A DNA stretch of 64,000 bases from Hordeum vulgare subsp. vulgare (taxonomy: Eukaryota; Streptophyta; Magnoliopsida; Poales; Poaceae), in NCBI RefSeq assembly GCF_904849725.1, contig NC_058518.1:8266147-8330146 (forward strand), in the 5' to 3' direction. The position numbers and the translations under genes are program-made. Each line of letters begins with the position of its first letter. Within the stretch, counting starts at the first letter, position 1. The notes below the pieces were generated by a model. That model did not search any database, was not told where the DNA came from, and saw nothing but the letters and a program-made list of their open reading frames with translations. Of this stretch, positions 55,331 to 64,000 are shown piece after piece.

Positions 55331-57835
55331 AGGGTGTGTTTGGTTGGAGTCATTAGGTGGAACGTATCGGGACCGTCCCACACCCGGAGGCTCTTCTCGT
55401 GTTCGGTTGGGTCGAGGTACGAGAACCACTCGTTTTGAAAAACGGTGTATTCCCTCTATATTCGGAACCTGCTGGTACCTCCGATTTAGCGAAACAATGC
55501 GGAACCGCTCGTCGATCTCTCCCCTCCCCATGACTCACTCACCCCAAAAGCCAAAACCCCATTCTCATCTTAGCATCGCCGCCCCTCTCACTCTTCCACC
55601 TGCGCGACCCAGCGACTCCGGTGGCTCTTCCTCTCTAGCGCCGCCTCTCCCTCTCCAACGACGGACTAGGAGTGGGGTGAAGGGCGAGCAGGTACGGTGA
55701 CTTGGTACCAACGAGGTGGGCGGCGAGATGATGGCCGACGGTGGCAGTGGCGACTGCCAAGGAAGTCATGGCGTGGACTACCTCCGCTCGGAGTTCTTCA
55801 TCACGCTTGAAAAGAGGAGCAGTAATTGCTAATTTAACTGGGAATTAGAGCAACGGCCCTGGCAGTAGGGAAGAGGGGTATCGGCTACAACAGGGAGCTC
55901 TCGGTCTGAACGATCTGAATTGGTTTCTAGGGATTAATGCGTGCAATTGTTGTTCACTGAGGAGAACCTTCACCTCCACTAGTAGTTCTAAAATCGTTTA
56001 ATTTATTTTGTTTCTAACCTTTTCATTGGATGGAAGAAACGGTAATTCACCATGGTTTTGATTTTCTTCGGTTTTCCATCTTTTCAAGAGAATTGTGAGG
56101 TAAATTCTGGACATGTTTGTTCAAATTTAGTATTGGTAGTTGACTTCTTGATATATTGCAACAAATAATTCTTGATATATTAGGCAAGTATTAAATTACC
56201 ATGAGTATATAAAAATGGACATCCTTATTCTAATTGTATGTCAAATGTATATGACAGTTTCACCATTCTTACAAGAGAGGTGCGCTGAATCAAATTCGTT
56301 TTCGTTGTATCCCTTCAACCAAACAGTGAAATGTAACCGTTCCATTTTATCATTTGACCACAACCAACCACAGGCATGAAACCAACCCATTCAAATGAAA
56401 TGAAACCATAACATTCCATTCTATTTGGTTCTTCAACTCCTTCGAGCCTCCTCCGCCTCCCGGGTCGCTCGCGCGAGCGACTCCGAAGGCCCCAACCCTA
56501 GATCGAGCGGGCGGCCAATCTCCTCCCTCCCTCGGCCGGTGCCGCCGACGGTGGCGGCCATGCCCATCTGCCAAAGGCGGGGGAGAGGGCGGCGCGCCCC
56601 GACGGCTCCCCTTCGCGCGGTGGGGGGTTGTCCCATGGGGGGTGCAAGTGGCGGTGCGGGCAGCGGCGCGTCGTCGCGGGCGCACCTCTGGGCCGTGGTG
56701 AGCGGAACACTCCTGGTGGCCGGCGTGCCTCGTGAGGCCGGCCGTGGGACAACCCTCTTGTGGTCAGCCGTCGCGTGGCTACTGTGGCGACCGGCGGCGC
56801 CAGATCTGTTCGCTGTCCTCCGGCCCTGATCTGTGGGCCTCTCTCCTGCGGATTCTGGGCGGTGCCGGCATGGTTGTCGGGGCCCTACCGACGGGTGAAT
56901 CTGGTGGAGGAGATTCGGATTGGGGGAAACCCCTTGGTTGGCCCAAGCCGGCCGCGCCGCCGACGACGCTAAGGGCGCCGTTTTTCTTTTTGGAGACGTC
57001 GGTATACATCTGCTCCTCTGCTCCCCTTCCTTGCCTCTCGGGTGAAAACCCTAACTCCGGTGGGCGGCGGCGGCGTCCTTGACATTGTGATCTTCCTGAA
57101 GGCGTCGCCTTGAGGGCTAAGTGGTGGTGGGCACTGTGTGGGTCGTGAACGGTTGCTGGTGGTGGGCACTGCTTCGGGGGAAACCCTAGGATCTGGTCTT
57201 CCAGATCGGACGATGGCGGTACTGCGGTGCCGTTTGTCTCTTGGGAGCATCGTTTGGGGAGCAGCGCTGGCAGACTGAGGCAGGAGGTGGAGCGGCTTCG
57301 TCTTGCACATAATTTCGGTGGAGCTGTCAAGTCATGCCTGGCGGACAGGTGCTACGCTGAGTCATGCCTGGTTGGCAGGTGCTACGCACGACAGATCTCC
57401 CGGAGTCTTCGCATCTGGACGGATGAGCGCAGGACGGTGGCGTCGTTGGGCGTCGTGGTGGCGTCGACGGAAGTTTGGACCGGCAAGGATGATGCGGATT
57501 TCTTTCCTGAAGATGGGTCAGTGGTTCGATGATGATGGCGGCTTGTAAAACATGTGCGTTAGGTGTGCGTTGTAGGTGTGCTGCACCGGCTGTTGTTCCC
57601 GATACGTTATGTGGATGAATTGGCGACAACACCGATCTTAGATATGTGGAATGAGAGCACTCCACATTATCGAGTTTGTAGGTGTGAGTGATAACTTTAG
57701 GGGGATTGATGTATACTCTTGTTAGACCTTTATGGAATAATTAATAAACATGGCTGCATGCATCGATTGATGCAGAGGCCGGGGGTTTAACCTCCTTTTC
57801 AAAAAAAAAAATCGGTTCTTCAACCAAACACATCC
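55331..57835. mobile_element. PIF/Harbinger-type element with a nested retroelement
   Basis: The left end AGGGTGTGTTTGGTTGG and the right end CAACCAAACACATCC are inverted repeats flanked by TTA (55328-55330 and 57836-57838), as in Tourist/Harbinger elements. Removing the nested insertion leaves about 1.1 kb without a transposase. The host flanks (CTAAGCACTCAC to the left, CATGTGTGCATACC to the right) are contiguous in the related segment at 58945-58990. Confidence 0.8.
56438..57813 (+). mobile_element. Non-autonomous polyA retroelement, 1.38 kb, 11-bp TSD
   Basis: The element is flanked by GGTTCTTCAAC on both sides (56427-56437 and 57814-57824). It begins with GC-rich leader-like sequence and ends GGCTGCATGCATCGATTGATG, then CTCCTTTTC and an A-run (57800-57811). 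The 3' tail is the LINE tail seen at 2770-2812. It has ORFs of up to 183 codons on various strands but no RT or endonuclease motif. It was probably mobilised by a LINE sharing the tail. Confidence 0.85.
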
Positions 57836-57838
57836 TTA

Positions 57839-58740
57839 GGTCCTAAAACAAACATCGCATGTGTGCATACCATTGTCTTCTTCTTCTTCTTGGGGCCGCT
57901 TTCCAGTTTGGCTTGGCTCCCAAGTTCCCTCAAAAAGGCCCATCTATCACCTCACATATTCATTTAGATACTCTCTCCATTCCATAATGTAACGCGCCGA
58001 TGTCTTTTAAGATTTAAGTTTGACAATGAAAGACCGCGGCACGAGCAATATATTTTTTACTTACATTGCAATCGATCACATTGGTTAAATTTAAATCTCA
58101 AGAAACACGGACACAGAAACTGAGGGAGTAATACTCGCTCCGTAACTTGTTATAAAACGTATTTAGAGTCTGTGACAATGTGAAAGAAATGAACATCCAA
58201 AGAAACAAAAATGCTACACGTACGGGAATTTTTTACAGGAGTTTTACGGACTGCTCTTTCTCCTCACTAATCTCCTCCCTTGATTCTTGGGTGGGGCCCG
58301 CTTCATCTTGATCATCAATTAATACATTCTATCTTAGCTCAGCGCGTAAAACTCATGTAAAATTCCTGTACGTGTAGCATTGCTCCCAAAGAAATGAACT
58401 CGTATTGCGCAAGTTGCATCATACATTTGTTTATCTCGCATGCTCCCAGTGTATAGTACTATAATCCTTTTTGTGCCAGAGTTCCGTACAAGGCATCGTG
58501 GCAGTAGCTGACAAAGGTCTGCTCAATCCAAATAGCGGTCACATTTTGGATGGGAGCAAGGTGGATGATGAGCCCAATGCTGCATTGTTTATAGTTCACC
58601 ACCCCGTTTCATAATGTAGCCCATTTCAGTTTCCAAGCTTAGCTTAACGTTTGATCATAAATTTGATCAATAAAACCGATTGCATTGCGGCGGAAGTAAA
58701 AATTATATCACCGAATTTGTATCAAAAGTTATACCGAATA
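57839..58740. other. Intergenic region with two probable MITEs
   Basis: There is no gene. It contains a Stowaway-like inverted repeat at about 57975-58127 (TA CTCTCTCC ... GAGGGAG TA), part of another Stowaway-like sequence from 58133, and a separate MITE at 58211-58380. Confidence 0.55.
58211..58380. mobile_element. MITE with inverted repeats of about 38 bp
   Basis: The left end ATGCTACACGTACGGGAATT and the right end, reverse strand ATGCTACACGTACAGGAATT, continue inward as TTTACA(G/T)GAGTTTTACG. A clear TSD is not seen, so the superfamily (Mutator or hAT) is open. Confidence 0.75.
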
Positions 58741-58747
58741 ATTAACT

Positions 58748-59062
58748 TTGCAAAATTACAGAGTGCAAGAACATGGTGGTTCTTGTCTTGACTGCTCCAA
58801 CCAACCAGTAGCCTACACGTGTCTATTCATCAAATATCCTCATCATCATTGGAGGAACTTGGAAGCCAAGCCAATCACCATTGTTGCAAAGAACCTTTTT
58901 TGCTGGGTGTTTGCAAGTGGCATGCAGGAAGAAAGCTCAACCTTAATGGCTAAGCACTCACACTCAGGTCGTAGACACGGCATGCACACATTGTTTCGTT
59001 CCTTTGCTGTCTCTTTCCAACTTGGCTTGCCTCCCACGTCCCCTCATAAAAGTGAATAACAA
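58748..59062 (+). repeat. Partial copy of the TFIIA-gamma downstream flank
   Basis: In order it shares AGTGCAAGAAC, CTCCAACCA, AGCCTACAC(G/A)TGTC, GAAAGCTCAACCTT, CTTAATGGCTAAGCACTCAC and TTGGCTTG(C/G)CTCCCA(C/A)GT with segments at 54520-55325 and 57900-57935. The copy at 58748 lacks the Harbinger insertion. Confidence 0.65.
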
Positions 59063-59105
59063 TTAGATATAAAGAGAATCCAAAGGCCATGAAGACAGAC
59101 ACTTA

Positions 59106-59738
59106 GAGCAACTCCAACTGACCGACTCAAACAGACACACGCTTTGTTCGTCTTTTGTCCGTTTGGATCGGCTCGTTCGCCCTCTTTTACAAATGGGTAG
59201 GTCGTGTATCCAACGGAGTGACCCATTTTCATCCGTGCACAAAACGTTTTAATGTAAAAAAAGATCCGCGACCACGGATCATGCTAGCGTCAAGAGTTCA
59301 CGTCGGCGTCATGCGAGCGGCCGACATACACATGCCACAAAAAAGGTATGCAGTTCATGCTCGGCGTACTTGCCAGCGACCGACACACATGACAACACAA
59401 AAAATGAGACTATAGTTTGACCACGCCATCTTGATCATGGTCATGCTCGCACACTTGCGGCATATAAAAAAGTGTGGCGCTCTCGGCCATGGATCACTCG
59501 TCATCGAGGTCGCGAGCGGGAAGGAAAATGAACGGGCGGTTGGTGGTTCCGCGGGTGGCCGCGGTTTTACATCAAATGTATCTCGTGATGCAAATTTGCA
59601 TCACGAAGTGTTGTATTTTACGTCTATGGGAGGCGGTGGCCTAATTTTTTTTTTTACACATGGACCAGCTATTAGAGCAGCGTTTTTTGTTCTTGAAGAT
59701 CCAAAAGTTAGGTATTTTTACATATGGACGAGATGTTC
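59106..59738. mobile_element. Possible PIF/Harbinger element (633 bp)
   Basis: TTA GAGCAACTCCAACTG at the left and GGACGAGATGTTC TTA at the right could be degenerate termini with a TTA target duplication. The inverted match is only about 8 of 13 bases. No transposase is seen. Confidence 0.35.
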
Positions 59739-59741
59739 TTA

Positions 59742-60585
59742 GTGTGGTGTATTGACCATGTATTTTCATATACTGGGACCGTATTGAAGCAATACGTAAG
59801 TTTGAAGACCAAGTTGAACGTCGTGAGAGACTTAGAAGATATAGATGCAATTATTTTTTAAAGTTAGCATGAGAGCTGCTAAGATTTCATTGCAGAAGAA
59901 GCCGATGGGTGAAAGTGCTCGGTTAATTAAAGAATAACCTGGCCAAAACATGTACAAGGACACATCACACCTAGCTAAATTAGGTCTAAAACACTACAAG
60001 GCATAGAAGCGCGCCAAGGAACACAAGCCTGTGAAGAGCTTCATCAACATCTGAGAGAGAAGACATATCCGATAAAGGAGCGGACATGTGCCACTCTGAT
60101 GGCGAGAGGATAGCCAACATGGCTTGTTTGACGTTGTGCGCCTGTCAAGAGTGCCCCAATGTCCAAACACCACCGTCCAACAACCAGCCCTCGACGGACA
60201 CGCCATCGCTGACCCTATCATCACCCCGCCATCTCCAACTCCGGACTGGACACCTCACCGCAAATTGTGTGCTCCCATCAAGAGTTCAAATCTCCATAAT
60301 GACAGTTCCAACAAAAAAATGACGTTAAGGACGCCGTCAACGCCGATCCAACAAGCCAGCTCTTGGTTTTCACCCGGAGATCGAACTCGAGGACAAGAGA
60401 GGTGTAAGTCTACTTGGTGAGGCATTCAACAATGAAACAACACCCACGTATGTTGTCATCACCGGCAAAGAGTACGACTTTCATCCGGAGAATTTGCAAA
60501 CCTACGTCGGGGACAACACCCCGGACGCACCCACGAGTAGATTTGGAGATGCCCCTCCACATACCCCTCCTCTAATCAGATCATA
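59742..60585. other. No recognised gene
   Basis: Short ORFs on both strands (for example 59994-60224 minus and 60124-60420 plus) have no domain I recognise. Composition changes near 60000 suggest an old transposon remnant. Confidence 0.45.
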
Positions 60586-60614
60586 TAAGAGCGGGCGAGA
60601 TCAGATCAGCACTC

Positions 60615-60905
60615 CGCAATCTGCTCCACCACCCGTAGCAGCCACAGGCCAGGAAGGGCTCAGATCTGGTCGGCCCCGCCCACAGCCATCGTCGCGGTCC
60701 GCTCCACCACTCGCACCAGCCATGGCCAGGAAAGGCCCAGATCTCGCCGGCCCCACCTACAGCCGCCGTCGTCGTCCCCTCCACCACTCGCACTAGCCAC
60801 GGACAGAAAGGGCCCAGGTCTGACCGGCCCCGCCCGCAGCCACCGTCGTCGTCCACTCCACCACTCCCACCAGCCACGACTAGGAAGGGCCCAGATCTGG
60901 CCGCC
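60615..60905 (+). repeat. 78-bp GC-rich minisatellite
   Basis: The landmark CTCCACCACTCGCACCAGCC and the following GGCCCAGATCT recur near 60622, 60700, 60779 and 60856. The four diverged units are about 78 bp each. Confidence 0.8.
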
Positions 60906-61585
60906 CGACGCCGCACACCCGCTAGAGGCACAACACAGGGGGCGTCACCTCCAACCTCCACCATAACGCGCTGCATCCCGCATGTCATCCTCTGGCCCGT
61001 ACGAGCTTGGATCTGACCGGCCTGCAGCAGCAACCAGCGCAACCTTGCATCGTCGCATCACCATCTCGAGCAAATCGTTGCACCAGCCCTCCCTAGGCGT
61101 ACCACATGTCGGCTACTCGCGTCCCCGTCCCCACGTCGGTCTTGACTGAAGCCAGCCCGAGACCCCTCCGCCAACCGCCGCACGAGGACAAACCTCTGGA
61201 AGCCGTATCATAGGTAGAAGAATGCCTCGTCGTCGCCATCCCCGGAGCCGGCCGGGCTTCGAGGACGAGCCCCTTAGGGGCGGCAATGGGAGGGAGTAAG
61301 CGGAAGGGAGGCGGCCGGAGGGAGATGCGGGGGTGGGAGGGGTATGATGTTACAAGTTTGAGGATCGTTAGATGCAATTATCACTTGTTTGCGTTGAAGT
61401 TTGATATGATCCACTGGAAAATTTAAGATGTTTGGTGGCAGAGAAGAGAAGAGAATCAAACCTGGACGCATGCACAACAAAGGCGAGTGACCGGTGACCC
61501 GCAGAGAAGAGAATTAAAGCTGCTCTCCTCTCTGCTCTGCCTTTTTGTGTATAGCTAGAGCAGAGGCCGCATGAGCAAGAGACAG
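60906..61585. other. No recognised gene
   Basis: This is GC-rich sequence falling to AT-rich by 61360. Bases 61430-61570 repeat part of the TFIIA-gamma 3' flank (54165-54260). Confidence 0.5.
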
Positions 61586-61589
61586 ACAT

Positions 61590-61660
61590 AGACCTTGTTT
61601 GGATACTCTAAGTCGGTTAGAGGTTAGAGTTAGATTCTAACCCTGAACTAACCCTAAACT
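61590..61660. mobile_element. MITE fragment cut by the Angela-type LTR
   Basis: GACCTTGTTTGGATACTC followed by repeats of GGTTAGAGTTAG and ACTAACCCTAAAC resembles the end of a grass MITE. It stops at 61660, where the LTR begins. Confidence 0.45.
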
Positions 61661-62189
61661 TGTTGGAATTATGCCCTAGAGGCAATAATAAATATAGTTA
61701 TTATTATAATTCCTCTATCAAGATAATCGTTTATTATCCATGCCATAATTGTATTGAATGAAGACTTATATACATGTGTGGATACATAGACAAAACACTG
61801 TCCCTAGCAAGCCTCTAGTTGGCTAGCCAGTTGATCAAAGATAGTCAGGGTCTTCTGATTATATACAAGATGTTGTTGTTTGATAACTGGATCACGTCAT
61901 TAGGAGAATCACGTGATGGACTAGACCCAAACTAATAGATGTAGCATGTTGATCGTGTCATTTTGTTGCTACTGTTTTCTATGTGTCAAGTATTTGTTCC
62001 TATGACCATGAGATCATATAACTCACTGACACTGGAGGAGTGCTTTGTGTGTATCAAACGTCGCAACGTAACTGGGTGACTATAAAGATGCTCTACAGGT
62101 ATCTCCGAAGGTGTTCGTTGAGTTAGTATGGATCAAGACTGGGATTTGTCACTCCGTGTGACTGAGAGGTATCTCGGGGCCCACTCGGT
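61661..62189 (+). mobile_element. Angela/BARE-like Copia LTR, 5' part
   Basis: It begins TGTTGGAATTATGCCCTAGA, the hallmark start of the Angela/BARE/WIS LTR group, and contains GGATCACGTCATTAGGAGAA and GTCACTCCGTGTGAC. After about 530 bp it is cut at CCCACTCGGT by another LTR element, so the rest of the roughly 1.7-kb LTR is beyond the insertion or lost. Confidence 0.85.
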
Positions 62190-64000
62190 TGTGACGCCCT
62201 CAGCTTAATCGTACGCTAATCATACACACAAATGCGTACGATCAAACCCAAGGACTCACGAGAAGATATCACAACACAACTCTAGACACAAATAAAATAA
62301 CATCAGCTTCATATTACAAGCCAGGGGCCTCGAGGGCTAGAATACGAAAGCTCGATAAACACACGAGTCAGCGGAAGCAACAATATCTGAGTACAGACAT
62401 AAAACATGGGGTGCCTTAGAGAAGGCTAGCACAAAAGATACAACGATCGAACGAGGCGAGGCCTCCTGCCTGGGAACCTCCTAACTACTCCTGATCATCA
62501 GCGGCCTCCACGTAGTAGTAGGCACCGTCGGGGTAGCAGTCGTCGGCGGCGGGGACCTCCATCTCCTGGGCTTCATCATCTGGTCGCAACAAACGGATCA
62601 AGGGGACAAGGGGGAAGCAAAGCAGCGGTGAGTACTCATCCAAAGTACTCGCAAGTCTTACATCAGAACTATTCTAATTATGCATCAGTATCAAAGAAGG
62701 GGGTTAAATGTGGACTGACTGCAGCAATGCGAGAATAGGGAGAGAAGACCTAGTCCTATCGAAGACTAGCATCTTCGGGGTCTTGCAGCAATAGACGAGA
62801 GTAGAACAGGGGTAACACATTAATAGTCATATTTTTGCAGCAATATTAAAATGAGGTCACGCCTAAAGATCCTCCCTCGACTCCCTGCGAGGAAGCAATC
62901 CCGAGGCAAACTAATTCCAGTTAAGTAACAATTGTAGTTGTATAAGATCGGGGCACAACTCCAAGTCGTCCTGTAACCGTGGACACGGCTATCCGAATAG
63001 TTAATTTTCATCCCTGCAGGGGTGCACCACATGTCCCGTCACGCTCGATAACACTCTGGCCGGACATACTTTTCTGGGTCCTGCCCGGCCTCGGAATATC
63101 GACACGTCGCAGCCCCACCTAAGACTGATCAGAGAGGCCAGCCCGCCGGTCTAAATCCTAAGCACAAAGGGTTCATGGGCCCAGTTCCCCTTCACGCTCC
63201 TGCACGTGGCGTGGGCGGCCGACGTCAGTCCTAGCATCCCTTAATCACAAGCGCGATGCATCTCGGGACCACTCGGGCGCGCGCCGCTACACTGCTGGCA
63301 TCTAAAAAGCTTCGGCTGATACCGCGACGCCGAGTACCCATAATTCTTCCCGCGTAGCCGGTTAGTGCGAAAAGGTCTCCGACCAACCCAGATCAAATAC
63401 CCAAATCCATTAGCATTTTAATTAGGCCAGCAACACAGTCTCACGGGAATCCACCCGGCTTACAACTAATCACCAATGAACCCAGTAACATGGTCGAGTA
63501 ACTGTGTGGTTGTAACATCGGGGGGAATCCGAGGAATCACCCTCGTTGGATCCCGAACGATGTACCCGTCAAGGTGGGCTTAGAGGAATCACCCTCGGGG
63601 GTCCCACACTCGCGGGGTGGCACGACAGAGACGTCATCGGGAATGGTGAAAGAGGAATCACCCTCGATAACCACGACCGACTAGCTATACTACAGAGATA
63701 TCATCAGGAGTACTTAGCGAGGTGTCACCCTCGGTACCCGATAGTATCCCTGTAGCGTCGTACAACGAAGGGGGGTGAACGTGCTGTGTCGGGTCTGGCT
63801 CGTCGATCAGAGATCGAGAATTGAAAACAAGCGGGGCAACTGAGCTACGGGGTCAGAGGGGATGACTGCTCCACCTATACTAAGCAGGTTAAAGGTACAT
63901 GACTGAAAGTAGCAGTTCATCAAAAACAGGCTGTGCATCAGATATAGGAGCTAACTACAACAGTAACAAAATACTAATGCAAGCAGTAGGAAGAAAGACA
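62190..64000 (+). mobile_element. LTR retrotransposon (probably Gypsy), nested in the Angela LTR and running off the window
   Basis: It starts TGTGACGCCCTCAGCTTAAT and contains AAGCCAGGGGCCTCGAGGGC and GTGAGTACTCATCCAAAGTA, sequences I recognise from a large Triticeae LTR family, probably Gypsy. The family name is uncertain. Repeated short motifs (GAGGAATCACCCTCG) occur at 63520-63730. No coding domain is reached before the window ends. Confidence 0.65.

Overview
This window is nuclear DNA of a grass, almost certainly a Triticeae species (wheat, Aegilops, rye or barley group). The evidence is plant-type introns, nested layers of Triticeae-style transposons (an Angela/BARE-like LTR, CACTA elements with TTAGTCCCGG subterminal repeats, Stowaway and Tourist MITEs), and one intact host gene: the small subunit of transcription factor IIA (TFIIA gamma, 50183-53716). 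Rice TFIIA-gamma5 lies on chromosome 5, which is syntenic with Triticeae group 1. A group 1 location is an inference only.

Layout. 1-2769 holds a tandemly duplicated segment ending in the 3' end of an NBS-LRR resistance gene. A near-identical inverted copy lies at 25431-27107. 2770-4194 holds two truncated LINEs lying head to head. A block of old transposon debris (LINE end, a PIF/Harbinger element with a broken ORF, a Tourist MITE, a GRF zinc-finger fragment, AT-rich repeats) occurs twice in direct orientation: B1 at about 3769-19014 and B2 at about 32600-41358. B1 is split by a 10.76-kb CACTA element (6485-17243, TSD ATG) carrying a two-exon 3'-5' exonuclease gene and a TNPA-like/Ulp1 protease gene. 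B2 gives the near-exact empty site. B2 is itself split by a degenerate hAT element and a second Harbinger element. Between the blocks lie a truncated Gypsy element (19016-21448), a LINE ORF1 (21449-22730), unassigned sequence, the inverted NLR copy, and a 4.05-kb Ty1/Copia element on the minus strand with 165-bp LTRs (27231-31279).

The most striking region is 41820-49525. A diverged duplicate of the TFIIA-gamma promoter and 5' leader (TATA box included) runs directly into seven near-identical head-to-tail copies of a 780-bp unit (42121-47556). The real gene follows: a TATA box at 49363, a leader intron, three coding exons giving exactly 106 residues, and a 3.07-kb intron 2 that contains a tandem duplication carrying two tRNA-derived SINE-like copies. 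Codon 39, the xa5 position in rice, encodes Val.

Downstream (53717-64000) are partial duplications of the gene's 3' flank, a Harbinger element containing a 1.38-kb polyA retroelement with an 11-bp TSD, further MITEs, a truncated Angela-type LTR, and the start of another LTR element that runs off the window. Apart from TFIIA-gamma, every coding region recognised is transposon-borne, captured by a transposon, or a pseudogene fragment.
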